From Mucilaginibacter terrae (lineage in GTDB: Bacteria > Bacteroidota > Bacteroidia > Sphingobacteriales > Sphingobacteriaceae), in contig NZ_JAVLVU010000001.1 of NCBI RefSeq assembly GCF_031951985.1, positions 1,364,001-1,428,000 on the forward strand: a stretch of 64,000 bases of DNA, read 5' to 3'. Under the pieces are notes generated by a model. It did no database searches. It was not told the origin of the DNA and saw only the letters and a list, made by a program, of their open reading frames with translations. Within the stretch, counting starts at the first letter, position 1. Each line of letters starts with the position of its first letter. Position numbers and translations under genes: made by a program. Shown piece by piece: positions 46,093 to 55,130 of the stretch.

Positions 46093-46895
46093 ACGCAAAA
46101 CATTTATTACTGATAGCCGCAATTGGAGCAAGTGTGACCGCCTGTACAAATGGTAAGAGTACCTCACTAAAACCCGATGTGTGGCAAGACACCCTCACCT
46201 ATCAGTTTAAAACGGTAAACGCAAAAGCCGATGATTGTGCGGGCAAGCCCGATAGCGCCTGTACCACGATAAAATTTAAATATCCTGCGTTTGATAACCA
46301 GCCCCTGCTTAATGATACTGTGGTTAATGGTTTGGCTACATTACTCGATAAGCAAAAAGGCATTGCCGGTTTACAGCGTTTAGCCTGGCAGTTTTTACAG
46401 GATTATAAAGACTTTAAAAAGCAAAATCCAACATCTCCTGCGTTTTTTGAGTTAGATAGTAAAGTAAATATTATACGCCAGGATAGCAGCTTAATTGGCT
46501 TAGAGTATAATGGCTACCAATATACCGGTGGAGCACATGGCGCTACCTTAATACGCTACCTTAACTGGGATGTTACGGCTAAAAAGAAGCTATTACTGAA
46601 CGATATTTTTAAACCCGGTTACGAGGCAGAGATTAATAAAATTGCCGAAAAAATATTCCGTAAGCAGGAAAACCTGAGTGAGACTGCTTCACTGGCTGAT
46701 AATTACTTCTTTAAAGATGCAAAGTTCAGCCTTAATCAGAACTTTTTGATTACGCCCATAGGTATTAAGTTTTTGTACAACCAGTATGAAATTAAGCCCT
46801 ATGCCGCAGGTCAAACCAGTTTAGAGATCCCTTACGAACAAATTAAAACATTGCTGAAACCCGGAACGGTTACAGCCCGATATACTCAAGAATAA
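46089..46895 (+). CDS. DUF3298/DUF4163 (RsiV-like) lipoprotein
   Basis: 268 residues with a lipoprotein signal (S-V-T-A-C-T-N, Cys near 19). The DUF4163 region (about 40-140) is followed by G-A-H-G-A-T-L-I-R-Y-L-N-W-D and L-L-L-N-D-I-F-K-P-G-Y-E, the usual start of DUF3298, and ends with I-P-Y-E-Q-I-K. Related proteins include anti-sigma factor RsiV and lysozyme-binding domains; here there is no cytoplasmic anti-sigma part. The role is unknown. The next gene starts on the base after its stop. Confidence 0.8.
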   Translation: MNAKHLLLIAAIGASVTACTNGKSTSLKPDVWQDTLTYQFKTVNAKADDCAGKPDSACTTIKFKYPAFDNQPLLNDTVVNGLATLLDKQKGIAGLQRLAWQFLQDYKDFKKQNPTSPAFFELDSKVNIIRQDSSLIGLEYNGYQYTGGAHGATLIRYLNWDVTAKKKLLLNDIFKPGYEAEINKIAEKIFRKQENLSETASLADNYFFKDAKFSLNQNFLITPIGIKFLYNQYEIKPYAAGQTSLEIPYEQIKTLLKPGTVTARYTQE

Positions 46896-48158
46896 ATGCT
46901 GGTATTTAAGTTTGGAGGCGCATCAGTTAAAGATGCTGCCGGAGTTGCCAATTTAGCCCATGTGGTGCAAAAGTATGCGCATGAGCAATTGCTCATTGTG
47001 GTATCGGCCATGGGTAAAACCACCAACGCGTTAGAAAAACTGGCTAAAGCATATTTCAACCATGCTGATGATGTGCATGAACTTTACGAAGAAGTAAAGC
47101 AATATCACTACACCATTATGCACCAACTGTTTGAAGATGGGCACCCGGTGTTTGATGAAGTGAACAATACTTTTGTGGAGATTGACTGGATGCTGGAGGA
47201 TGAGCCGGTTGATACGTATGATTTTATTTATGACCAGCTGGTATCAGTAGGTGAATTACTTTCAACCCGAATAGTTAACGCTTACCTGGCACAAACCGGG
47301 CTTAACAGCAAATGGCTGGATGTACGTGGCTATATTCACACCGATAATACCTACCGCGAGGGCACCGTGGATTGGGATAAAACCAGCGCCAACATTCAGG
47401 CCGAAATTCCGGGCATGCTGAGCAAAAACATCGTGGTAACACAAGGTTTTTTAGGCGGAACATCTGAAAACTTTACCACCACGCTGGGACGTGAAGGTTC
47501 GGACTACACGGCATCTATATTTGCAGCATGTTTACAAGCCCAATCTGTTACCACCTGGAAAGATGTTCCCGGTGTACTGAATGCCGATCCTAAAATTTTT
47601 CAAGATACCGTAAAATTCGACGAGCTATCGTACACCGAGGCTATGGAGATGACCTACTATGGAGCTACGGTTATTCACCCGAAAACCATAAAACCGTTGC
47701 AAAATGCAGGTATACCGCTACTGGTAAAACCATTTGGCAATCCTGATGCACCCGGGACCCGTATTTGTGAAACGGCTAATCAGCAGTTTGCAAAAGCAAT
47801 TATCATTATTAAGCAAAATCAGGTATTGGTATCAGTATCGTCTAAAGACCATTCCTTTATTTCTGAAAACATCCTAAGCAAGGTATATCAACTGTTTGCT
47901 CAAAATCAGGTAAAAATAAACCTACTGCAAACATCGGCCCTAAGCCTGTCGGTGTGCTTTGATTTAGTTGAGGAACGGTTTGAAAAACTTTTAAGTCAGC
48001 TTAACCAGGAGTTTAACGTAAAATACAATAGCGCGCTCGAATTGATTACCTTGCGCCACTACGAACCAGAAGTGCTTAAACAATTAACTGAAGGCAAGAA
48101 GGTTTTGTTAGAACAAACCAGCCGAAATACGGCTCAGGTAGTGGTAGCTATAAATTAA
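46896..48158 (+). CDS. Monofunctional aspartate kinase
   Basis: 420 residues. It phosphorylates aspartate in the first step of the Lys/Thr/Met pathway. The kinase N-terminus reads V-F-K-F-G-G-A-S-V-K and the nucleotide-binding segment T-T-T-L-G-R-E-G-S-D-Y-T. E-A-M-E-M-T-Y-Y-G-A and G-T-R-I belong to the catalytic domain. C-terminal residues about 310-410 form ACT regulatory domains (V-L-V-S-V-S-S-K-D), which usually mediate feedback inhibition. It is not fused to homoserine dehydrogenase. It overlaps the convergent sensor kinase gene by four bases at the stops. Confidence 0.94.
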   Translation: MLVFKFGGASVKDAAGVANLAHVVQKYAHEQLLIVVSAMGKTTNALEKLAKAYFNHADDVHELYEEVKQYHYTIMHQLFEDGHPVFDEVNNTFVEIDWMLEDEPVDTYDFIYDQLVSVGELLSTRIVNAYLAQTGLNSKWLDVRGYIHTDNTYREGTVDWDKTSANIQAEIPGMLSKNIVVTQGFLGGTSENFTTTLGREGSDYTASIFAACLQAQSVTTWKDVPGVLNADPKIFQDTVKFDELSYTEAMEMTYYGATVIHPKTIKPLQNAGIPLLVKPFGNPDAPGTRICETANQQFAKAIIIIKQNQVLVSVSSKDHSFISENILSKVYQLFAQNQVKINLLQTSALSLSVCFDLVEERFEKLLSQLNQEFNVKYNSALELITLRHYEPEVLKQLTEGKKVLLEQTSRNTAQVVVAIN

Positions 48159-50191
48159 ATATTGGCGCTGCTTGCCTTAGCATCGGGTAAATTGACAGGT
48201 AAGCCCGGTACGGTAACTTTAAATAGAGGGAGCGCAAAATAGAAGGTTGAACCTTTGTTCACTTCACTTTCTACCCAAATACAGCCCTTATTAAGGTCGA
48301 TAAATTCTTTACACATTACCAGGCCTAAACTGGTACCCGTTTCATTATGGGTACCTTTAGTACTGGCATTACCAACATTAAAAAGCCTTGCAATACGCTC
48401 AGGCTTTATGCCCACTCCATTATCAGTAATCGAAAATATCACCTCCGATGCTTTATAACTAACCTCAGCATCAATAATCACCACACCTCCCGACGCCGTA
48501 AATTTAACCGCATTGGCAAGCAGGTTACGCACTATAAACTCAAAATGATTAGGGTCCACAGTGATAGCCATATTATCAACAACTTTATCAAGAATGGTTA
48601 TCCGCTTTTTATCGGCATTAGCGGTTATCAGGTCCACAACGCGTGCTATGGCTTGCTTAGGTTCCACGATCATGCTGTTAAGGCGTACACCATTTAGCTG
48701 CATTTCGCCCCATTTAAGTAACATATTCAGGGTTTCTAATGATACGTTGCTGGCAGCAGTAATTTTTTTAACCAGCATAATTCGTTCGGCTGGCTCAATG
48801 TCTTCATCCTCCAGTAAAAACATTAAATCTATCACAGATGCAAATGGGGTACGCAAATCGTGCGCTAAAACCGAAAATAGTTTATCCTTAACATTATTTG
48901 ACTCTTCCAAACTGTTGTTAGCCTGGTTAAGCAATCTGTTAAGTTTGCGGCTACGATAAAAGTTGTAGCCAACCACCCCTATTATTAATACACAGGCAGC
49001 ACTTAACCCTACATAAATTTTAGATTCAAGCTTTTGGCGGGTGTTTTCTAATTTAAGGGCACTAACACGTGCATTTGATTTATAAAGCTCATAATCAGAT
49101 TGTAAGCTAACTACTTGCTTAGCCATGTTCTTATAAAAGAAACTATCTGCTAACGCATTTTGCTGCTCTTTCATGAGCAATGCTGCTTCAAAATTACGTT
49201 GAGATTTATAAAGGTCGGCCAGGCGGCTTAAAACTTCAATTTCCTGCTTATGGGCACCTTTTTCTCGCACTAACTCCAATGCCTGTTTAAAGTAGTATAT
49301 GGCTTGTTTGGCGTTTAAGGCTCCGTAGGTATCGCCCAAACCGGTAAGGGTTTGAAACTCGCGCAAATAGTTCTGTATTTTGCGGGCTTTAGTTAACGCT
49401 TCTTTTTGCAGTTGGATGGACTTGTTTTTATTGCCTTCCTTATTATAAACCTTAGCCAGGTTATTAGTTAGCGTAATATTTAGTCCCTGATATTGTGGCA
49501 CATCGCTTAGCGCAATACCTTTTTCAAGGTAAGCTTTTGCCTTTTCGTCTATACCCAACTCGCGGTAAATGATACCGTAATTGTTGTAAATATTGAGAGA
49601 AAGATTTGAAAACGGAATAGTTTGATTAATGCCTTCGGCAATATTGAGGTATTTTAAAGCAACATCAAATTTGCGTTGGCCAACATATCCCTCGGCAACT
49701 GTAAGGTAAGCCTCCATTTTGCCCGGCATATTGTTACTGCGTTCGGCAACTTCTAAAGAGCGAAGAAAATAGCCTATTGCTTTATCATAATTTCCTTTAC
49801 GTAGCTCTACCACGCCCAAACGAATGATGATAGCAGCTTCGCCTACTGCATTCTTCTTTTTGCGGTACATTGCTAACGCTTCCATATACTTCAATTTCGA
49901 AGCATCAAATTCGCCCAGGTTATCATCAATCATGCCCAAATGATTAAGCATCATGGCATAGCCATTTAAATCATTAGTTTTTTGAGCGAGAGCGATAGCT
50001 TGTTTAGCAAAAAAAGTAGCCGAATCGGGTTTGGAGTACCTATACCGTTTTACCAGTTTATCGTAATCAGCAATGGTGAGGGCATTATTGTGCGATACTG
50101 CCGGCAAAGAAGCGGCAGGTTGTGCTTTTACCGAACCATAAGTAAGGTTAAGCACCAGTAAAATCAATAGCACAAATCTCAACAGGGGCAT
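48155..50191 (-). CDS. TPR-containing sensor histidine kinase
   Basis: 678 residues. After a signal peptide (cut near V-K-A-Q-P), six or so tetratricopeptide repeats (about 40-350) form a periplasmic sensor. A transmembrane helix (V-G-L-S-A-A-C-V-L-I-I-G-V-V-G, about 392-412) leads to a short coiled coil, a HisKA domain with phospho-acceptor His in L-A-H-D-L-R-T-P, and HATPase_c with N-L-L-A-N-A-V-K-F and D-N-G-V-G-I. The signal is unknown. No response regulator gene is adjacent, so its partner is elsewhere. The architecture is common in Bacteroidetes. Confidence 0.93.
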   Translation of the reverse strand: MPLLRFVLLILLVLNLTYGSVKAQPAASLPAVSHNNALTIADYDKLVKRYRYSKPDSATFFAKQAIALAQKTNDLNGYAMMLNHLGMIDDNLGEFDASKLKYMEALAMYRKKKNAVGEAAIIIRLGVVELRKGNYDKAIGYFLRSLEVAERSNNMPGKMEAYLTVAEGYVGQRKFDVALKYLNIAEGINQTIPFSNLSLNIYNNYGIIYRELGIDEKAKAYLEKGIALSDVPQYQGLNITLTNNLAKVYNKEGNKNKSIQLQKEALTKARKIQNYLREFQTLTGLGDTYGALNAKQAIYYFKQALELVREKGAHKQEIEVLSRLADLYKSQRNFEAALLMKEQQNALADSFFYKNMAKQVVSLQSDYELYKSNARVSALKLENTRQKLESKIYVGLSAACVLIIGVVGYNFYRSRKLNRLLNQANNSLEESNNVKDKLFSVLAHDLRTPFASVIDLMFLLEDEDIEPAERIMLVKKITAASNVSLETLNMLLKWGEMQLNGVRLNSMIVEPKQAIARVVDLITANADKKRITILDKVVDNMAITVDPNHFEFIVRNLLANAVKFTASGGVVIIDAEVSYKASEVIFSITDNGVGIKPERIARLFNVGNASTKGTHNETGTSLGLVMCKEFIDLNKGCIWVESEVNKGSTFYFALPLFKVTVPGLPVNLPDAKASSANI

Positions 50192-50324
50192 TGCTGCAGT
50201 ACCGTAAATATAGGGTAATAACTACTTGCTTTTACGTATACCATTTAAATTTGTTGTAACCGTAAATGTTATTTCGGCAACATCAAATCTCGTCAACAAA
50301 TTTAATTAAAAATAAAGTACAAAC

Positions 50325-50353
50325 AAAAAAGCCATCCTGAAGATGGCTTTTTT
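50325..50353. terminator. Bidirectional terminator after the 58-residue gene
   Basis: GCCATC (50331-50336) pairs with GATGGC (50342-50347), with A6 and T6 on the flanks so the stem extends and both directions end in a T run. It lies 20 bases after the stop of the small minus-strand gene. Confidence 0.88.
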
Positions 50354-50372
50354 ATTAAATTATAAGCATTGC

Positions 50373-50549
50373 TTATGATTTTTTTCCGCGTTGTCCACGG
50401 TCGTTATCTTTGTTTGAGGTTACAAATGATGGTTGTCCACCGCTGTTACTAACACCTTTTGATTTTTGCACTTCGCGTTGGTTGGCAAATTTACGGTCGG
50501 CAGTTGAAGAACCTTGTCCGTTGTTGTTTACATTTTCTTGATTTTTCAT
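50373..50549 (-). CDS. Small hydrophilic 58-residue protein
   Basis: From the ATG at 50549 the minus strand encodes 58 residues rich in Asn, Gln, Ser, Gly and Lys, with no hydrophobic core: it opens M-K-N-Q-E-N-V-N-N-N-G and closes R-G-Q-R-G-K-K-S. It has its own terminator 20 bases after the stop and an upstream AT-rich gap, both signs of a real transcript. It resembles small disordered stress or stationary-phase proteins by composition only. No family recognised. Confidence 0.65.
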   Translation of the reverse strand: MKNQENVNNNGQGSSTADRKFANQREVQKSKGVSNSGGQPSFVTSNKDNDRGQRGKKS

Positions 50550-50766
50550 GATAGTTTCATTTTTAGATTTACAATATCATTTTGAAGAAACTCTGTTGCT
50601 TTTTTAAAACAGCCAAGCATCTTCATCACTATTAAAACAATAACCATACCGATAATTAACCTTAATTTTAAAAAATCACCATACCAATAAAAGCAACAGC
50701 ATTAAATCTTTTGGCTATATTACTACGTATACTTAAATTGCGTTTAAGCGTAACCTTACACCCATT

Positions 50767-52122
50767 ATGGATAAACAGCAGATACTCCAGTATTTAAGCC
50801 AAAATAATATACACCATATCAAATTTGCTTTTGCCGATATAGACGGTATTTTACGCGGAAAAGTAATTCACCGTAAAAAGTTTGAAGCGGGCTTAACCGA
50901 TGGCTACGGCTTTTGTGATGTAGTTTTTGGCTGGGACAGTGATGATGAAGGTTATGATAATGTGCAGGTAACCGGCTGGCATACCGGCTACCCTGATAAA
51001 CCCTGCCGTATTGATTTATCTACTTTTCGCACCATACCCTGGCAAAATAGTATCCCATTCTTTTTGGGAGATTTTAGTGGAGACGGCAACGAACAGGTTC
51101 CATGCCCGCGCACATTGCTCAAGCACATAGCTCAACAATGTACCGATATGGGCTACCACCCTGAGTTTGCGCAGGAATTTGAATGGTTCAACTTTAGCGA
51201 AACGCCCAAATCATTAGAGCAAAAAGGCTTTACCAATATGGAACCGCTTACGCCGGGCATGTTCGGCTATTCTATGCTTCGTTTATCGCAGCAAAGCGAT
51301 TTTTATTTCGATTTGATAAACCTGCTCGAAGAATTTGGTATTCCCATTGAAGGTTTGCATACCGAAACAGGTCCCGGGGTATACGAAGCGGCCATTATAC
51401 ACGACCATGTTGTTGCCGCTGCTGACAAAGCCGCCTTATTAAAAAATGCAATTAAAGAAATTGCATCTAAACACGGTATAGTGGCCACCTTCATGGCCAA
51501 ATGGAGCCACAATTTACCCGGATGCAGCGGACATGTACATCAAAGCTTATGGGACATGAACAAAACTACCAACTTATTTTACAACGAGGCCGATGAGCAC
51601 AACATGAGCGATTTGATGAAGCATTACCTGGCCGGTCAGCTTTATTGTCTGCCACACATTATACCCATGTACGCACCTACAATTAACAGCTACAAACGTT
51701 TAGTTGAGGGAGCCTGGGCACCAACCACTATTACCTGGGGAATTGATAACCGCACAACGGCACTACGCGTATTAAACCACTCGCATGATTATACCCGATT
51801 GGAAACCCGCATACCTGGAGCGGATAGTAATCCCTATTTGGCATTATCGGCCGCACTGGCATCAGGTTTGTATGGTATAAAACATAAATTACCCTTAACA
51901 TTGCCGCCCGTTGATGGAAATGGCTACAATTATAAAAGCAACGGTAGTATAGCCGCCAACCTTTATGAAGCAGCCACAACCATGAAAAACTCGGCGGTGG
52001 CTAAGGAGTTGTTTGGCGATGTTTTTACCGAGCATTTTACCAACACCCGCATTTGGGAATGGCGTCAGTTTAGCCGCCACGTTACCGACTGGGAGTTGAA
52101 ACGTTATTTTGAAATTATATGA
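50767..52122 (+). CDS. Glutamine-synthetase-like ligase (GlnT/PuuA type)
   Basis: 451 residues with GS beta-grasp (about 15-110) and catalytic (about 115-450) domains. F-A-D-I-D-G-I-L-R-G-K resembles the start of gamma-glutamylpolyamine synthetases. Metal/ATP-site segments include E-F-A-Q-E-F-E-W-F, H-T-E-T-G-P-G-V-Y-E, C-S-G-H-V-H-Q-S-L and N-R-T-T-A-L-R ... T-R-I-P-G-A-D-S-N-P-Y-L. GS-like ligases join glutamate (or another acid) to ammonia or an amine, through an acyl-phosphate. Housekeeping GS is usually larger in this phylum, so a special substrate is likely. A kinase and a HAD gene follow on the same strand. Confidence 0.88.
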   Translation: MDKQQILQYLSQNNIHHIKFAFADIDGILRGKVIHRKKFEAGLTDGYGFCDVVFGWDSDDEGYDNVQVTGWHTGYPDKPCRIDLSTFRTIPWQNSIPFFLGDFSGDGNEQVPCPRTLLKHIAQQCTDMGYHPEFAQEFEWFNFSETPKSLEQKGFTNMEPLTPGMFGYSMLRLSQQSDFYFDLINLLEEFGIPIEGLHTETGPGVYEAAIIHDHVVAAADKAALLKNAIKEIASKHGIVATFMAKWSHNLPGCSGHVHQSLWDMNKTTNLFYNEADEHNMSDLMKHYLAGQLYCLPHIIPMYAPTINSYKRLVEGAWAPTTITWGIDNRTTALRVLNHSHDYTRLETRIPGADSNPYLALSAALASGLYGIKHKLPLTLPPVDGNGYNYKSNGSIAANLYEAATTMKNSAVAKELFGDVFTEHFTNTRIWEWRQFSRHVTDWELKRYFEII

Positions 52123-52160
52123 TGATTTGCTGCTGACCACAGCAAATTTTAAAACCAATT

Positions 52161-53207
52161 ATGGACCACGAATTAAGCAGGCAAATCGTAAGAAAAGCAT
52201 GGGAAGGATACGATGCCTCAAAAATTATCCGCAGCATTGACGACATCAGCGCCAATGTATCAACCAATTTAGTATTCAGGCTAACTTTTGAAGATGATGA
52301 TATTGTAATTGCCAAGCTATCGAGCTTTGGCAAGTACGATTACTTTAAAGAAGATCACCGTATTATACACAGCCTGAGTAATAACCTGTTGTATCCGTAC
52401 GAAAACTTCCTGGCTAAATCGTTACTCAAAAATAACCGGGTTTACATTTATCGCCATCGTGGTGGAGGTATGGATGCATGGGTTGTGTTTTACAATCCAA
52501 CCCGTATTATGGAACGCCTGCCACGCCGTTTAGAGGACAACCATATTAAAAAATTTGCGCAGCAAACAGCCAAGTTTCATAAGGCTTGTGCAAGGGCCAG
52601 CAAGGTGATTCCCAAATCATCGAAAACGATGCGGACGGATATTAATAACCTGCTCGATCAGATTAATGAAGATGAAAGCAGGTTTGGCACCCGCAGCCAG
52701 GTTGACCAACTACGCTACCATTGCGATAAATACCTGAAAGGCCGTGCTAAATACGCCGCCAATACTTTTGAAACTATACCGGTATTTATTGACTGGAACA
52801 TTGGCAATTTTTCGGTAACGCACAAACAGGAACTCTACTCGCGCTGGGATTACGATTGGTTCAGGATGACTAACCGTATCATGGATTTTTACTTTTTCAG
52901 CCGTGTGATATCTGATGTGGGCGACCGTACCGTATTTAGCTATTACATTACCACGTTAACAGAGAAGCGTTTCATACAGTTTTTGGAAGAATACCACAAG
53001 CATAACCCGCTTACCGTTAACGAAGTATATTTTATGAAAGAAGCATATCGCTTTTTTATATTAAATTACGTTATAAAAGATGGCAAGCACTTTTTTCATG
53101 AGCAGTATGCGGTAAAACTACAGCAGGAAGCCTATGATATTTACCTGCCATCGGTAGAACGCGATTTTGATGCCGAAGTGATACTGAAGGCGTTGAAGTT
53201 GAAGTGA
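52161..53207 (+). CDS. APH/choline-kinase-like phosphotransferase
   Basis: 348 residues. The N-lobe has L-V-F-R-L-T-F-E-D-D-D-I-V-I-A-K-L with the ATP-binding Lys. The catalytic loop reads F-I-D-W-N-I-G-N-F, equivalent to the H-G-D-x-x-x-x-N of aminoglycoside/homoserine kinases, with Asp and Asn in the right spacing. R-W-D-Y-D-W-F corresponds to the metal-binding I-D-W/D-x-D segment. It should phosphorylate a small molecule; the target is unknown. It starts 38 bases after the GS-like gene. Antibiotic resistance is unlikely in this metabolic setting. Confidence 0.82.
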   Translation: MDHELSRQIVRKAWEGYDASKIIRSIDDISANVSTNLVFRLTFEDDDIVIAKLSSFGKYDYFKEDHRIIHSLSNNLLYPYENFLAKSLLKNNRVYIYRHRGGGMDAWVVFYNPTRIMERLPRRLEDNHIKKFAQQTAKFHKACARASKVIPKSSKTMRTDINNLLDQINEDESRFGTRSQVDQLRYHCDKYLKGRAKYAANTFETIPVFIDWNIGNFSVTHKQELYSRWDYDWFRMTNRIMDFYFFSRVISDVGDRTVFSYYITTLTEKRFIQFLEEYHKHNPLTVNEVYFMKEAYRFFILNYVIKDGKHFFHEQYAVKLQQEAYDIYLPSVERDFDAEVILKALKLK

Positions 53208-53220
53208 TAATTACTCCAAA

Positions 53221-53307
53221 TTGTCATCTCGTACGATAGTGAGAGATCTTTTAGAACCGATCAGCTAATCGCTTTGAAAAGATTTCTCGTTCCTCGAAAT
53301 AACAGTT
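53221..53307. repeat. Imperfect inverted repeat between the kinase and HAD genes
   Basis: The left arm begins TTGTCATCTCGTACGATAGT and the right arm ends TTTCTCGTTCCTCGAAATAA. Pairing is imperfect but includes AGATCTTTT/AAAAGATTT. It resembles the CGAGGAACGA core of the repeat at 30001 and is probably a dispersed element. Confidence 0.6.
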
Positions 53308-53328
53308 TTGGTTTTGCAGCTCATACCT

Positions 53329-54186
53329 ATGATAAAAACTACTGATTTTAAAAGCATAGCCGATCGTTACAAAGTAATTTTTTTCGACTCATTTGGGGTA
53401 ATTAAAAACTACTGGGGACTGGTACCAGGCATGCGCGATACGTTTGATTATCTCGAAGCCAATCAAAAGGAATACTACATTGTAACTAACGATGCCTCGC
53501 GTAGTCCGCAGCAGCTGGCAGCTTCGTTTGTAAAGCTGGGTTTAGAGATGATCACAGCCGATAAAATCATATCATCGGGTATGCTGGCTAAAGAGTATCT
53601 CGATTTAAAGGTGGATGGCGGTAGCGTAGCATTTTTAGGAACCGATGATTCGGCTCACTATATTGAAAATGCGGGATTGCATACTATACCCGTACGTGAT
53701 ATTACAGATGAAAACATCAATCAGGTAAACGGTTTAGTATTTATGGATGATGAAGGTTTTAACTGGTTTAGCGATCTGAACAAAGCGGTTAACCTGTTGC
53801 GCAAAAGAAATATTCCGGCTATAGTGGCCAATACCGATTTTGCCTATCCGCTCAACATGAACGATGTAGCTATAGCCGTGGGCGCGTTAGCTAATATGAT
53901 CGAACATGTGGTGGGTAAAAGATTCATTCGCTTTGGCAAGCCCGATTCACAGATGTTTATGTTTGCTTACGATTTGGTGCGCGAAAAGATGGAGATCAGC
54001 AAAAAGGACATCCTTATGGTGGGTGACACTCTTCATACCGATATTTTGGGTGGCAACAAATTTGGCTTAGATACCGTTCTGGTGTTTTCGGGCAATGTTA
54101 AACCCGAAGATGCCGAAACAGCCATATCTTCCACAGGTATTGTGCCCACCTACATTTGCGATACAGCAGTTATCAAAATTGACTAA
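53329..54186 (+). CDS. NagD-like (HAD-IIA) hydrolase
   Basis: 285 residues from the ATG at 53329; the in-frame TTG at 53308 is less likely. Motif I is V-I-F-F-D-S-F-G-V-I: the first Asp is present but the second Asp of D-x-D is Phe, as in other HAD-IIA proteins with D-x-W/Y/F-G. Motif II is I-V-T-N-D-A-S-R-S, motif III G-K-P-D-S, and motif IV V-G-D-T-L-H-T-D. The loss of the second Asp may alter its phosphatase efficiency. It is 121 bases after the kinase gene, separated by a repeat, so cotranscription is probable but not certain. Confidence 0.86.
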   Translation: MIKTTDFKSIADRYKVIFFDSFGVIKNYWGLVPGMRDTFDYLEANQKEYYIVTNDASRSPQQLAASFVKLGLEMITADKIISSGMLAKEYLDLKVDGGSVAFLGTDDSAHYIENAGLHTIPVRDITDENINQVNGLVFMDDEGFNWFSDLNKAVNLLRKRNIPAIVANTDFAYPLNMNDVAIAVGALANMIEHVVGKRFIRFGKPDSQMFMFAYDLVREKMEISKKDILMVGDTLHTDILGGNKFGLDTVLVFSGNVKPEDAETAISSTGIVPTYICDTAVIKID

Positions 54187-54188
54187 AA

Positions 54189-55130
54189 TTAAATAGTATT
54201 CGTAATTTGATATTGCGAAGCTTGCTTAGTTTTCTTACCGCTACGTTTCTCAAAATAATAATCTATACGGCCTAAATTAATACCGGCCCAGCCTACCTGG
54301 CTTATGGTAGTTATTTGCCCGTCGAGATTTTTAATATCCGCAGGCTGGTCTAAAAACGTATGCGTATGGCCACCAATAACAAGGTCGATATTGCGGGTTT
54401 GAGCTGCCAGTACTTTATCTGATACCTTATTTTCTTTGTACGAGTAACCTAAATGCGAAAGGCATATCACCAAATCGCAATTCAATTCATTCTTAAGTAT
54501 CGATGCCGTTTCATTACCCTTTTTTATAGGATCGAGGTATACGGTTTCTTTGTAGTTGCGTGGGTCAACTAACCCGGCCAGTTCAATGCCTAAACCAAAC
54601 ACACCTACCTTTAAACCTTTTTTATTGAAAACTTTGTAAGGCAGAGTTGATTTGTTCATTACGGTATTACTGAAATCATAATTGCTCAATAATATCGGGA
54701 AGTTAGCATTGGGCAGTTGCTTGTAAAAACCTTCAATACCGTTGTCAAAATCATGGTTACCCATTGTGGCTGCATCATAGCCCATCTCGCTCATCAGCTT
54801 CAGTTCTAATTCACCGCCAAAAAGGTTAAAATATGGCGTTCCCTGAAATATATCACCGGCATCCAGCAAGAGCACGTTATCCTGCTCGAAACGTATCTTT
54901 TTGATTAATGCCGAACGCCTTGCAGCGCCGCCTAAGCCCTGAAACTTCGAACCATCCATCGGGAACGGTTCAATGCGGCTATGCACATCATTGGTATGCA
55001 AAATGGTTAAACGCTGCACATCACCTGCCGCCAAAGCATCTAACGAATAAGCGCTCAATGCCGCCGAGGCCGCAATTATGCTACCGGCTTTTATAAACTG
55101 CCTGCGGTTAGTTTTTTGTAATTCTTCCAT
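54189..55130 (-). CDS. Metallophosphatase half of a split 5'-nucleotidase/UshA-type enzyme
   Basis: 313 residues with an N-terminal N-R-R-Q-F-I-K and hydrophobic stretch typical of Tat export. The calcineurin-like metal motifs are complete: L-H-T-N-D-V-H-S, L-L-D-A-G-D-I-F, M-G-N-H-D-F-D, and G-G-H-T-H-T-F. In standard UshA-type enzymes a second C-terminal domain follows on the same chain; here it is a separate gene immediately upstream, overlapping by 23 bases. The pair should hydrolyse extracytoplasmic nucleotides or related phosphoesters. Confidence 0.92.
   Translation of the reverse strand: MEELQKTNRRQFIKAGSIIAASAALSAYSLDALAAGDVQRLTILHTNDVHSRIEPFPMDGSKFQGLGGAARRSALIKKIRFEQDNVLLLDAGDIFQGTPYFNLFGGELELKLMSEMGYDAATMGNHDFDNGIEGFYKQLPNANFPILLSNYDFSNTVMNKSTLPYKVFNKKGLKVGVFGLGIELAGLVDPRNYKETVYLDPIKKGNETASILKNELNCDLVICLSHLGYSYKENKVSDKVLAAQTRNIDLVIGGHTHTFLDQPADIKNLDGQITTISQVGWAGINLGRIDYYFEKRSGKKTKQASQYQITNTI

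Noticed and set aside
52161..53207. Aminoglycoside resistance gene
   Set aside because: The APH-like fold is shared with metabolic kinases, and the operon context is a GS-like ligase and a HAD protein.
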